NCBI GenBank assembly: GCA_033557465.1
Contig: CM066032.1
Coordinates: forward strand, 1,316,364,025-1,316,428,024
Origin: Ichthyophis bannanicus
Taxonomy: Eukaryota > Chordata > Amphibia > Gymnophiona > Ichthyophiidae
DNA length: 64,000 nt
Reading direction: 5' to 3'
Within the stretch, counting starts at the first letter, position 1. Each line of letters opens with the position of its first letter. Below the pieces are notes generated by a model, which saw only the letters and a program-made list of their open reading frames with translations, made no database searches and was not told where the DNA came from. Below, piece after piece: positions 11,308-21,450 of this stretch. The position numbers were made by a program, and so were the translations under genes.

Positions 11308-12492
11308 TGTCACGGGGCTGCAGGTCTTCGCCTAGAGCCCCGAGGTTGGAGTTGCCTTGCTATCTTATAGTAGTCAAAAATAGTCTCAAGTCGAGTGGTT
11401 AAGGCAAAACAAAACAAGGGCTTTATTCCCCTTCCCCCAAGGATATCATTTGCATAATCAAAAAACAGGGTAAACAAAACAGTTTCTCTCAAAGAAAAAT
11501 ATCTTCTTTTTCTTTGGTCTTTTTACAGGGCTTCAGAACAAAGACTCAATATCATCCGCAAGACATAATGTACAATCCATAGGAGCCTGTTCTGGAACCC
11601 TGGTGTTACTTTCCCATTGCATCTCCTCACATTCAGCATACGTTGTGCTTGGGTTTAAACCTTCACAGCTGTTTTTATGCAAACCCCTCTCTGAAAGTTC
11701 AGATAGCGTACAGGGACACAGTTCTGTGCAAGTATATTTAAGAGTACCTGTATCTGTAGGGTTGCCTCTCCAGCTCTCCTTTTCCACCCTCCAGTTGTTA
11801 GGGATTGTTTTATAGCTTCCTGCAGATATTTCTGGTCTGGAGCACTGCTCTGACCCTCCATTCCGAATGGAGCTTCTAGCTTTCCCTCTCACAGTGCTAG
11901 GCTCCTACCTGTATAATTGTTGAGGTCTTTCCTCTGGCAGTGAGGACTGGGGACTTTCCTTCTCACTCGGTCTAGGCAGCCTCCTAGCCCCAGGCTGTGC
12001 CTTCCTTCTCTCTGGAGCACTGGCTTCTCTCCCTGGGCTGTAAACAGGTTCCTCGTAGGACCTCCAGCTACCGGCAGTCTGAGCACTTCCCCTGCCACGT
12101 TCCTCTGAAGCCTTGCCTCTGCTGCTTCCTGTTCCAGTGACACGCCCAGTGCTTCCTCTGTTCAGCAGGCTTCTCTCTCTGTGACCTCTGCCTCCCTGGT
12201 TGCTGCCCTCTGCTCTCTCCTTCCCCTTCTCTTTCTGTTCCTTCTCCTCCTTTGCTGGCTCTACCAACCAGCTTTTATCTCCCTATTCGCTGTAAGCTGA
12301 CTGTGCTTTCTTGGACAGGTGATCATAATCAATCCCCAAGCTTTCTGCAACGTCATAGCTTGGGTGTGGTAGTTCTGCTCCTCTGTTCCTTTGCTTCTCC
12401 TGAGCTGCACATGCTGGCTGCCTAACAGATTCTAAGGTAAGTTTCTCCTTTCTATCTATCTGCATAGGCTCTGTGTGGGCTTCTATGTCACA
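11308..12492 (-). mobile_element. LTR-like unit, copy 2 (solo LTR form)
   Basis: The unit begins TG and ends CA and is flanked by a perfect 4-bp duplication GTAC (11304-11307 and 12493-12496), as expected of an integrase-inserted LTR. On the minus strand it has a purine-rich, Arg/Glu-coding stretch, then a C-terminal-like peptide 'PMDCTLCLADD', then a poly(A) signal AATAAA near 11428. It ends with a 'GCCTTA-ACCACTCGACTTGAG' type segment shared with the other two copies (14460-15957 and 40710-42194). Frames are broken here. No pol or second LTR is present. It is a remnant of an LTR retroelement of unassigned family. Confidence 0.7.
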
Positions 12493-12549
12493 GTACATAG
12501 AGCTGCAGACCAGACAAACGTTATGCTAATCAAGAAATTAAAATGAAGA

Positions 12550-13080
12550 TCACCTGTAATACAAGACTTTTCTTTTGTTTTTATACATTTCAATTTCAGG
12601 GCAATTTGGTTAATTAAAGAGGTAGCTGTAGCTGCCACACAAACTAAAAACATAGCTGAAAACTTATTAGCAGTTTCAGGCAAATCAAAATCAGAATATT
12701 TCTTTCTCATCAGTCAGAGGCTGGTCTCAAACTCACAACCTTAATAAGGTGCTTACCTGTCAGCTAAACTACCATCACAGCTTGATGGGGTTGGGGAGAT
12801 GGGCTTGGGGAGGGAGGGGAGCTGATTCTAGCAAGCATTGAGGTGTGATTTTCCTTCCACTTTCCTGATTTGCCCAAGATTTGTCTGGTCTGCATCTCTA
12901 TATAAAATGCTAACTGGATTTTCTTTTTTGGCCTTGTGAATCTATTGACTCCGGCTGTAGAAATTTACTTAAAAGATTTTTCTTTTGCCATGTTCTGGTG
13001 TCAGAAATTCTGCGAAAACATATCTAAGTATACTATCAGAGACATTTACCAAACTTAATGCAGATCCAGACTGTCACACA
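12550..13080 (+). repeat. Dispersed repeat 'R', copy 2, with tRNA-like module
   Basis: This is a second direct copy of 10660-11240. On the minus strand, 12713-12781 reads as a tRNA-like segment: A-box TAGTTTAGCTG fits TRGYNNARNNG, and a B-box-like GAGTTTGAGACC follows about 40 bases later. R is therefore probably a tRNA-derived retroposon or carries one. Confidence 0.6.
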
Positions 13081-13784
13081 TATCCTGCAATGATAGGGTA
13101 CTACATGATTCAGCACTGTAGATTTGGTGGATAAGCCTACTCGACTCCTAAAGATAGAAGGCCATTTTGCTGAAGCCCAGTGACCAGTTCATGTCTGTTT
13201 TAATACATGGCAACTGGCAGCTGGGCTCATTAATGTGTGGGCATGCCAGGTACTGCTTGTTAAATCGCACAGTACTCAGTCATCTCAAGATGGTATGGGG
13301 AAAGGGCGGAGTGTGGGACATTACTGCAAACACCAGGACAATTGCCACTCACTCAGTGGCAATGTGGCTGGGGTTTTTTTGTCATGAGTTCACCTAACGA
13401 TATCTCTATGGGAAATGAACCTGCCTTACTAGATGAACCTGCCTTACTGGAATATAGTTAGTGCTCATGTCTAAGCCTGAACTGATGAGGACATGTTGGT
13501 CACACTCCTGACAGTTAACATGGAGGCTTTGACTTAACATGCATTGGTTAGTAAAAGGATCCCTTAATTGCTCATATATCAATCAATCTCCTCCAAGATA
13601 TACAGTAACTATGCTTATGAAGTGTATTCACTTACTGGAGCTACTGGGAGAGGGGGGGGAATGGAGTTAATGGCAATTATATCCCTGACCTATTGAATCA
13701 AAGATTACAGACCCCAAGCTTACTGAGAGAACTATTAATTATTTTCATTCATTTTATTTGTGTTTTTTATGTTTGCCACAGAGT
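13081..13784. other. Unassigned spacer
   Basis: Short frames with no family resemblance. 13415-13450 has a small direct repeat ('gaacctgccttact' twice). Nothing else is recognised. Confidence 0.4.
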
Positions 13785-13895
13785 GGAGGAGTAGTCTAGT
13801 GGTTAGACCAACTACCTAATATCCAGAAAATCACGGGCTCTGTTCCCACGGCAAGTAACTTTATCCTCCATTGCCTCAGAAGAAAAGGCCTGGTA
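13785..13895 (+). mobile_element. tRNA-derived SINE, 5' part
   Basis: The tRNA-like head 'ggaggagtagtctagtggttagacc' has a perfect A-box TAGTCTAGTGG. The B-box has decayed ('ctctgttccc'), and the body 'ggcaagtaactttatcctccattgcctcag' matches the SINE family seen at 40465 and 48130. Confidence 0.7.
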
Positions 13896-13899
13896 ATAT

Positions 13900-14455
13900 A
13901 CTTCATTCATTATTTACAAAGAGTAGGACAAATATAAAATAGTTCAAGATTGGGCAGCTCGAGTCCTCCTGAGTTTTGGGACGTATCAAGATTAACCACC
14001 CTATCCTCGACTGGCAACCCTGCCAAACAAAAGAAGTAAACAGCCGGCGCAATTTATTGAAAAAAGAACGTGGGATCAAAATAGGGAGTTGGGTAAAGAG
14101 AAACAGAATCTTAGACAGGAGGATCATCTTCAGAGTATTAAAACATCCTAACCACGAAATTGACAAAGATTGCCATGAGCGAATATCACCTTCTAAAGTT
14201 TTAAAGAGTTGAGCATAGTCACGTACATACAACTTTGTGAGGTCTCACAGTATGACTATCCCAAGATAGTGAAACTGCATGACCACCATGAACCCAGCCA
14301 GAAATGATGGCCTAGTACCAGATGTGGCCAAAATGCATAGTAACAAGGCAGATTTTTGCCAATTCACTGAAAAGCCTGAGATGTTGGAGAACCTTTGCAG
14401 AAGGTTCACAATGACAGGCAAAGAGGTCCCCATATAAAGATTAAGGTGTGTAAAA
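13900..14455 (-). pseudogene. L1/Tx1-type LINE ORF2, C-terminal part (fragment of one element spanning 13.9-33.3 kb)
   Basis: Minus-strand peptides match the region after the reverse-transcriptase catalytic motif of L1/Tx1-clade ORF2: 'LPVIVNLLQRFSNISGFSVNWQKSALL', 'HYLGIVIL', then 'WLGCFNTLKMILLSKILFLFTQLPILIP' and 'LFTSFVWQG'. Frames are broken by stops. It joins to the RT part at 15962 across an inserted LTR-like unit. The reading order continues 'SLYANDT' then 'PFTHLNLYMGTSLP', which shows the LTR was inserted in this coding region. Confidence 0.85.
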
Positions 14456-14459
14456 GGGG

Positions 14460-15957
14460 TGCTTGTTATGAAGGTACCCTCACCTTGGCAAGTATGTAAA
14501 TTAACTGTCTTGCAAAGGATTGTGGTTATTGAAGTCCATTCACACAAAGCTTGCCTTTTAAATAAATGAAGAAACTTGTAGTTGGTCGAGTGTAAGGCAA
14601 AATTAGAGTTTATTTATGGGGTGAATATTCCACACACAGATATACTTGGTAACACCATCGAGATAACTTCTCCAGGGTTTATTCAACATAAACAAGGCAA
14701 CTGAAAAGCTTATGTAAATAAGTATCAAAGTGCTTTATAGAACAGAAAGGCTTTCTTACAGCCACTGCTATCAAACTTCGTAGCAGTGCTGAGGTGGAAA
14801 CAAACCAAAAAGAAAAACTTCTTTATACAAAAACATAGCTCTCTTTTTCCACACAGAAAAGAACTTTTAAATCCCATGTGTGCACGGCTTGTGCTGTGCT
14901 CTCCTCTACCAACAGGTGACAATTAGCTGCAATCAGTAGCTTGTTCTCAGCACACGTGCAAACTTCCCCAAAGCTTTCTTTCCAACAAAACTTTATGGGA
15001 AGCCAGTAATTAGAATGTTTCCTTTTGATGTTTACTCTTATTTGGAGGATTTTCCTAAAATAACAACCTACTCAAAGAACAGTCCATATAAACATCCTCT
15101 TCATCAGATATTAAACCTTGCTCCTGAAATTGCATAGATTCAGTTTCTCTGTCTGACTCAGAGGGCTTTAGGAACTGACCTCTGCACGGAGAGAAACTGT
15201 TTCCCTGCTGTTTGCTTTGCTCAAAGCTAGAGAAACGTTCACAGTGCCTACCTGAATCCAGGCAAGCATCAGGCTGCTTCTTTTGGTATTCTGGCCAGTA
15301 TGCAATAGAGCTTCTGTGTCCTGTCCTCCAGTTGGTATCTCTGGACCTCAGGGTCTTTTCTCCATACATCCTCCAAGAGGTATTTGGGCTCCTTTTCTCC
15401 TTAACTGCAACAGACCTCTTCCTAGGTGCTGCTTGTGGGTCCCTGGCTGTGGATCTCCAGACTTCTGGCTTTCTCCAATCCTCTGAAGGTTGTTTCCCCC
15501 AGGAATCTCTCCAGGCATACGTACTTCTCTGAGCTCCTCTCTTGGACCGTCTGCTTCCTTGTCCTTGTTCCTTCAGGTTCCGGTTGTTCTTCCTTCTGTT
15601 CTCGTTCTGGTTCTTGCTCTCCTTCTGGTTCTCCATCTGTCTTCCTGAAGATTCCCTTCTAGTTTTAAAGGGCTTAGATTGCAACTCCTCCCTTGCATTC
15701 TTCAGGTGTTGTGGATTAAGCTGTCTCCTAGAGGATGATTGATTAGGGATGACAGAATGGTTTCTCTGATTAGACTCATGCTTTTCCACCTGAGCTCCCC
15801 TAGGGACTTTCTGCAAACTGGTGCATTCTGGAACATGTAGTCTTTTAGGGAAACAAGCTGTCTTATTTCTATAACCTGCCAGCACAGGTCCCTTTATCAG
15901 AGTAAATTCTCCTCTTTTGTCATTACTCCCTGAGCTTTGATAAGCTTCCTTATCACA
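14460..15957 (-). mobile_element. LTR-like unit, copy 3
   Basis: This was inserted into the L1 reverse-transcriptase region, whose reading resumes on both sides. In its own orientation it starts TGTGATAAGG, like copies 1 and 2 (TGTAGTGATG, TGTGACATAG), and ends near CA. The flanks are GGGG/GGTG, an imperfect 4-bp duplication, so the end is uncertain by a few bases. It carries a 276-codon open frame and a poly(A) signal AATAAA near 14611. It is 1.5 kb long, close to copy 1 (1485 bp). Confidence 0.65.
15055..15885 (-). CDS. Uncharacterised ORF of the LTR-like unit (276 aa)
   Basis: This open frame covers most of the LTR-like unit. The product is strongly charged: the middle (about residues 85-175) is rich in Lys, Arg, Asn, Gln and Glu, with runs such as 'NRRKNNRNLKEQGQGSRRSK'. 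The C-terminal part is acidic ('SDREtesMQFQEQ', 'ISDEEDVYMDCSL'). No known domain is recognised. The C-terminal pattern MQ + aromatic or aliphatic residue, then a stretch ending in (Y/P)MDC(S/T)L, is also present in copies 1 and 2 at the same place, just before the poly(A) signal. That argues for past coding. It could be an accessory or Gag-like protein; the function is unknown. The first ATG lies about 70 bases inside the unit. Confidence 0.45.
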   Translation of the reverse strand: MLAGYRNKTACFPKRLHVPECTSLQKVPRGAQVEKHESNQRNHSVIPNQSSSRRQLNPQHLKNAREELQSKPFKTRRESSGRQMENQKESKNQNENRRKNNRNLKEQGQGSRRSKRGAQRSTYAWRDSWGKQPSEDWRKPEVWRSTARDPQAAPRKRSVAVKEKRSPNTSWRMYGEKTLRSRDTNWRTGHRSSIAYWPEYQKKQPDACLDSGRHCERFSSFEQSKQQGNSFSPCRGQFLKPSESDRETESMQFQEQGLISDEEDVYMDCSLSRLLF

Positions 15958-15961
15958 GGTG

Positions 15962-16540
15962 TCATTGGCATATAGAGAAATGATATGTGCCCCTCAGTGT
16001 GATACCCTATGTAGAAGCCTGCCACCGCAGGTGTGCAGCCAAGAGTTCTATGGCCAGAGCGAATAAGAAAGGGGGAAGTGGACATCCCTGTCTGGTGTCT
16101 CTCCCTGACTCAAAGGACGGAGAGAGAAAACCGTTCGCTAACACTGATGCCATGGGGGCAGTGTATAATGCTTCGATCCAGCCTCAGATGGAAAAAACCA
16201 GACTGTTCCAAGCTAATTAATAAGTAACGCCATTCAACTTTATCAAACGCCTTCTCAGCATCAAGGGATAATACAGCAAACTCCCCAGGGACATCCCACA
16301 AACTGGACATCACATTGATCAACCGACAAACATTTTCAAAGCCATAGCGGTAAGTAATAAAGCCTGTTTGATCCAGGTGCACAAGATCATGTAACTGCCT
16401 ATCCAGAGTTTGTAATCTATATTAAGGAGAGAGATTGGTTGATTACTACTGCAGCACAGTGGGTCCTTACCCTCTTTTGGAATCATGATTTGATAAAAGG
16501 AAGGAGGAAGTCAATGCTGAGGCAGTATTTCATTAAACAT
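15962..16540 (-). pseudogene. L1/Tx1-type LINE ORF2, reverse-transcriptase part
   Basis: Minus-strand reading gives 'PISLLNIDYKLW', 'HLDQTGFI', 'LSLDAEKAFDKVEW' (the first RT catalytic Asp block) and a decayed 'SLYANDT' (the YADD box). The order and spacing match L1/Tx1-clade reverse transcriptase. Frameshifts and stops make it inactive. Element A sits at its upstream end at 16541. Confidence 0.85.
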
Positions 16541-16724
16541 ACAGGGGAATGTTTACTAAACTCCGAAAATGTGCGGGTCCCCGTTAGTATGCGTGTGCCA
16601 TATAAGGAGTGGGCGGTTCAGGCAGAAAAAAGAAAAAAAACGACCGTAAGTGTGCGCGTCGCGCTAATGTGCGGGGCCCACATTAGCGCGTGGGAAGGCT
16701 AAGTGGGGCGCTGCTGGACCCATA

Positions 16725-16800
16725 CAGGAGCAGAGCCGTAGCACAACCATGAAGACACTAACCAATGGTGCATGGGCTATGGGTTCAATCCCCCAGTATG
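16725..16800 (+). repeat. tRNA-like module A1
   Basis: 'gagccgtagcacaaccatgaagacac' is followed by a B-box GGTTCAATCCC at 16782-16792. It is one of three similar modules near the left end of element A (others at 17312 and 17535). The A-box is degenerate. No acceptor stem is seen, so it is not a tRNA gene. Confidence 0.6.
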
Positions 16801-16879
16801 AGCAAAAAAAAAAGGCTATTGCAAAAAAAAAAAAGGCTGGCTGAGGCATGAAAAGTAATGGTTGACAAGTGTTTTAGGA

Positions 16880-17310
16880 GGCACACTAATTTTGGGCAGC
16901 TTTAGGCGTTGCGCTGTTACATTTGGGCGGTAGTAATTAATTTTGGGCGACATTAGGCGTTGCGCTGTTAAATGTGGGCGGCATTAGGCATTGCGCTGTT
17001 AAATTTGGGCAGCATTAGGCGATGCGCTGTAAATGTTGGGCGGCATTAGGTGGCATGCTTTTCCTTTTGGGCGGCAGAAGGTGGCGCACTGTTCCTTTGG
17101 GCGGCAGAAACATAGAAACATAGAAATATGACGACAGAAAAAGACCACATGGCCTATCTAGTCTGTCCTTCCATAACAACTACAACAGTCCACTTTTTGC
17201 CTTTAGAGATCCTCTGTGTTGGTCCCATGCTTTCTTGAATTCAGTTACAGAAGGCGGCGCACTATTCCTTTTGGGCGGCAGAAGTGGCGCACTGATGTGC
17301 AAGAACAGGA
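16880..17310 (+). repeat. Minisatellite of ~35-bp units in element A
   Basis: Repeated 'ttgggcggcattaggcgttgcgctgttaaa' units with variants run through 16880-17105, resume after a small LINE insertion at 17250, and are echoed at 17445-17530. It is subterminal in the element and may serve as repeated protein-binding sites. Confidence 0.75.
17108..17248 (-). mobile_element. CR1/L2-type LINE 3' fragment inserted in the minisatellite
   Basis: 'aaacatagaaatatgacgacagaaaaagacc' to 'gcttt..gaattcagtta' is the same LINE segment as in the intron of V gene 2 (37681) and the RTE (34150). It is flanked by a short duplication CAGAA on both sides of the interrupted minisatellite unit. Confidence 0.75.
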
Positions 17311-17311
17311 A

Positions 17312-17382
17312 CAGAGCCATAGCACAATGGTTAAGACACTGGCCACCCATGCAGGGATCATGGGATCAATCCCTCCCAATGG
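17312..17382 (+). repeat. tRNA-like module A2
   Basis: 'gagccatagcacaatggttaagacac' has a D-arm-like 'caatggttaagac', followed by the B-box-like GGATCAATCCC at 17363-17373. Confidence 0.6.
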
Positions 17383-17534
17383 CCAGTGAAAAAGGCTAGC
17401 AGAAACGTGACCTGTTATGGGTATTATTGCCCTAGGAGGCAGTGTACTTTTGGGCGCATAAGGCGGCGCGCTGTTAATATTGGGCCGCACAAGATGGCAC
17501 GCTGATGGGCACAAGGCGGCGCGCTGATGCTCAA

Positions 17535-17612
17535 GCACAGGAACAGAGCAACAGCACAATGGTTAAGACACTGACCAATGGTGCAGGGATCAGGGGTTCA
17601 ATCCCTCACAAT
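17535..17612 (+). repeat. tRNA-like module A3
   Basis: 'gagcaacagcacaatggttaagacac' is followed by a B-box GGTTCAATCCC at 17595-17605. It is the best conserved of the three left-end modules. Confidence 0.65.
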
Positions 17613-17983
17613 GCCCAGTGAAAAAGGCTGGCTGAGGCAGTATGTATTATGGTGTGGAGTGCTGTAGGAGGCTTTTAATTTTATTTTGTGATCACTATTA
17701 GCAAACGCACTCTCACAGCATGTTAACATAAGGCAGCCCATAAGGCACATGTTACAGTGCACTGTCCGCCAAGGCACCCTAGAAAGTCCCCTATAGGGCA
17801 CCATGTATGCTGCGACACAGGATAATGTATAGTGCACCCTATATGGATGGCAACCATAAGGTGGCCTATGGGCGCCCTATAAAGCACCCTCAGAGGCACC
17901 TCATGGGTACAGTACGCCAAGGTTGTCATAAAAAATATGTACATCACAAACAGATCATGCTCTGGACAAACCTATCACAGAAC

Positions 17984-18052
17984 CCCACTGTGGGCTTGAA
18001 CCCATGACCTCTGACTGCACAGGCAGTGATGTAACCATTGGGCTACAGCTCC
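17984..18052 (-). repeat. tRNA-like module A4 with perfect A- and B-boxes
   Basis: On the minus strand, A-box TAGCCCAATGG fits TRGYNNARNNG exactly, and the B-box GGTTCAAGCCC lies about 45 bases downstream. The same module is at the same relative place in C (27508-27572) and E (62759-62828). Copy B is cut off inside it. Confidence 0.75.
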
Positions 18053-19991
18053 ATAGCTGTAAGCAAGCCCCTGGCTGGCTGCAGAGAGCCTGCACGTCAC
18101 CTCACAGACAGTCTGCTGTTGTAAACAGGATAGGGTTAGGACACCCGTGCCCATGATGCACTGCACATGCAAATCAGCTGTCCACAGATGCACTCAAGAT
18201 GGGGAATGCACCCCAAAAGCACCACGGCCTGGTAAAGGAAGTGTCCGTGTGCACCCACACAGCACCTCGGCCTGGTAGGGGGTCCTGAGCAGGTGGACTA
18301 CCAGCAAAGAGTAGCTACACACCATCACATTGTGCGGGTACTGTGCTCACCCTGAGGGTGTGATGTGGCGCCCAGGACCAGGTCCACAACACCTTACATG
18401 GCCAAAGGAGGCCATGCCAGAGCTCCAATGCAGTAATAATCTGTGAGATAGGTAGGTGCTGCAGAAACATCTTGGATACCTCTGTCTGTCTCAGTCAGGG
18501 GAACAACCCCCCCCCCCCCCCCCATGTGGGCCATGCACCTCCCCTCCAGCCAAGGGTGGCAAACAGGGTCCCCCTCGGCAGAAGAGTGGACCATCAACCC
18601 CAGTCCTGCTGGGGAACAGACACCCTACAGGGCAGTCCAAGCAGCTCCACACACATCCATAACACAATATCAGACAGACATTAGGCCTGGATATGCAATG
18701 ATGCACCCCACCACCATCTGATATTCTCCTGCAGCAAGCCATCAGCCACTGCACCCTGCAAGGCGCTCCATCAAGACACATACCAGCTGTGAACAGTCTG
18801 CTGGTTAGTCCTGATGGAAATGCATGCACCCAAAACTAGGATGGCAGCACACACAAGCAGATAAGTCAGTGACTAGGCCCCAACAGGAAACCCATAGATA
18901 TCACATGAAAGAAATACTATAGGGCACTATGGGGGTTCCTAGCCATGCTGTCATCACTGCACACTCAGGGTGAGAGTGATCCCCCAGCAGCACATACAGA
19001 GGTCACCCTGTCTGTGTAGGTGGTGGCCGGGCACTACAATGTCCCTGCCAGTGCCCTATGCCCTGTGCAGATGCATCCTGGCCAGCCCACCCTGTCCGTG
19101 CTATACCCATGGTACCTTGCTGCTCATTATGCACATTGGCAGACCAATACTGGCAACAGTGCTGGCAGTGTGGGCTGTGGAAGGTGTTTGCAGCCAACAC
19201 ACACTGTATAGACAGACACACACTCCCACACCTCTGCCAGCATTGTGCTACTATTGAGGGGGTTATTAGCCTTGCCCACCACACCGGTCCTGGGCACGGT
19301 ACAGGCATGGATATGGTACGCAGTACTGCTGTGGGTCACTCCCCAGGGTGGTAAACACCACCAGAGGCCAGGCCTGGAGCACACACCGCAGTCACCAGAC
19401 AGATTGTTCGGATGGGGGTCAAATAGCAGTATGTGCGTAACGTAAGGATATCTATCTGCCAGTACTCCTAGCAAACGTTTCTGAGCTGTGTACCGTATAC
19501 CTCAGGTATAGGGTGACATTGCTAAGGTATGCAATTGCTAGTATTGGGAGATGCACGCAGGGCCCAATGTCCTGCCTCTCCAGGAGGCATTGGCCAATGG
19601 GGCCTGTGGGTGTGGGTGTGGGTGTATCTGCCCCTGTTGGCTGCTGCTTTATGGCAGAGGTTCCCAACTCCAGTCCATGTTTGAAAAACACTGTTCGGGT
19701 TTTCCTGCTGTCCCTCATGAATATGCATGAGCTACATCTACATGCCATGGGGGTGGTGCATAGATATACAGCACAGGCATTTGTATGAGTGGCAGCATGG
19801 AACCTGAATGGCGTGTGGCCCACCAGGACTGCATTTGGGAGACTCCGCTCTAGGTACTGCCCCTGTTCATGGTGTCTGTGCTCAGTGGGGTAAAAGATGG
19901 GCATATTACCATTGCATATGTCCTCGGCACGAAAGGTGCGTCCTTACTATCACTGTTTAGTTGTGGGAAAAATATGTGGGCAGGGTTGGCA

Positions 19992-20070
19992 GTAGCCCCA
20001 GATGGGCTTTGAACATGTGATCTTCTGTTCTTGTATGCACTGTCTGTGTGCACTGCACCACCTTGTAGCC
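19992..20070 (-). repeat. tRNA-like module A5
   Basis: The minus strand reads 'ggtggtgcagtgcacacagac', then 'atcacatgttcaaagccc'. It is orthologous in position to 23484-23560 in B and 57712-57788 in E. The A-box lacks the final G; the B-box is close to consensus. Confidence 0.65.
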
Positions 20071-20429
20071 ACAGATTGGCTGCATTCCCTGGAGAGGCCA
20101 TGACTGTGCATCCGGCAGGGCCTGTCTGTTGCAGTGGACGGTGCCAGCCTGCACATGGCTAGGCCACTGTCTTCTGTGGCTAGTAGCCACTGCCCCCTGC
20201 ACCACATGTACTCGTCCGCCAACATGCTGGCATGTCCTTCTCTCAGAAAAAGCAGATGACCTGATTGCATTTGGGGGACTTGGCAGTAGGTAATGCCCAT
20301 TGTTGTGGTGTGTGTGCGGTGTTGGGTAAAATATGGGTGTTTTCCCCATGCTTATGTTCTCTGCAATACAGGGGTGTCTGTGCTATCTTTGTTTAGTGGT
20401 GGGTAAAATATAGTGACTGGGCTGGCAAG

Positions 20430-20503
20430 TGCCCCAGCTGGGATTTGAATCTCTGACCCTCAGGTCCTAGAGGTACTGGCTCTGTCTGCTGCACCACACT
20501 GTG
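20430..20503 (-). repeat. tRNA-like module A6
   Basis: Minus strand: perfect A-box TGGTGCAGCAG, then B-box GATTCAAATCC, start-to-start about 45 bases. Equivalent modules are at 23029-23101 (B) and 57257-57327 (E). Confidence 0.7.
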
Positions 20504-21012
20504 ACCACAGAGACTTTGCAGTCCCTGGAGATAGTAAACCTGGCAGGATGGGGTCGCAAACCCTGCTCTGCGCATTTTTACTGTGGGCTCATTCACCCTG
20601 TCTGTTGACAAACGTGCAAATAAACCCCGGAATTGACCACGGATAAAAGGGGGATAACATATAACCAAGCTGGGCTACAGTGATATTAATGGGCAACCAT
20701 AGAATACACTCCCAGGAAAGCTCCTCAAGAAGGAAATGTTTTTTGGAAGTCTCCGCTCCGTACACCTTTCCAAAAATCATTTCTTTTTTTTGGAGCTTTC
20801 CTGGGTGTGTTTTTCAGTTTTGCCCATTACTATAACTGTTCCCCAGCTGAATTACTATTTTTATTATTTTTGTTGTGGTCATTTTCTATTTTTAATTGCA
20901 GTTTTGTGCTGTGCACATGTATCACACTGCTCACGTTTTGCAGGTTTCCCCGGTTTTGCTGTACATTGCTGACGGAAATGGTTTCTCTTCCCTTTAACTG
21001 CCCTCTACCGCG

Positions 21013-21059
21013 GTCGCCATGAGTCGACTCCGACTCGACGGCACTTAACAACAACAACG
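21013..21059 (+). mobile_element. 47-bp RTE/BovB 3'-tail micro-insertion
   Basis: 'gtcgccatgagtcg...cggcacttaacaacaacaacg' matches the 3' end of the RTE element at 33766-33815 (read on its strand), including the AAC tail. Element B lacks it: 'ctctaccgcgagtgtttcac' there is continuous. Here the site reads ctctaccgcg, insertion, gcgagtg, which implies a very short duplication (GCG). It is a strongly 5'-truncated RTE copy or a SINE with the same tail. Confidence 0.85.
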
Positions 21060-21375
21060 GCGAGTGTTTCACTCGCGCTATTTTTTCATTGTAAATTCGG
21101 CCCCGCAACTGTGCGAGGGGCCTCTCCCCTCCCCTTCCCCGCCCATTAACCCCGTCTCTCCGCCACTCCGGGGCCTTCCTCCGCCCTCCGTTAGCCTTTC
21201 CACGCCTCTATCAGACATTTGCGGGCCCGTACTTGTGCGGCGCCCGTTAGTGTGACGCGCACGGGTGCGTGGCTTCATCGCATGTGTGCGGGGCGCTTAA
21301 GCGCACTTAAGTCCGCTTTTAGTGCGCTATTGTGCGGCTGCGCAAATGTGCGGTTTTTAGTAAACATGCCCCACA

Positions 21376-21450
21376 GTGAGCATAGGAGCAAAAAGGTCAG
21401 GGAGATCTTTATAAAGTTCTGCTGGAAAGAGATCAAGGCCCATCGTTCTG
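21376..21450 (-). pseudogene. L1/Tx1 ORF2 fragment between elements A and B
   Basis: Minus-strand reading 'MGLDLFPAELYKDLPDLFAPMLTV' is the segment just before the RT domain of L1/Tx1 ORF2. It continues directly into 16540 when element A is removed. Confidence 0.75.

Larger units (their letters stand above)
16544..21372 (+). mobile_element. Element A: 4.8 kb TIR transposon without recognised transposase
   Basis: The left end GGGGAATGTTTACTAAA (16544-16560) is matched inverted at the right end (TTTAGTAAACATGCCCC, ending 21372). A 3-bp duplication ACA lies on each side (16541-16543, 21373-21375). The interrupted L1 coding sequence reads on across the element, which confirms the boundaries. CpG-rich subterminal repeats (GTGCGCG, GCGCTAATGTGCG) lie inside both ends. 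The left 1 kb has a minisatellite of ~35-bp units. The interior carries several tRNA-like modules and a degenerate hAT-like foldback (about 19650-19860). I see no transposase, helicase or other protein; long frames are not conserved in copies B, C and E. A non-autonomous element is likely. The superfamily is open: a 3-bp duplication with G-rich ends is compatible with PIF/Harbinger, but the targets ACA and TAT are not the usual TWA. Confidence 0.85.

Noticed and set aside
17984..18052. Functional tRNA gene
   Set aside because: Pol III boxes are good, but I cannot see a paired acceptor stem or a clear anticodon arm, and the module is repeated in diverged form; treated as tRNA-like.
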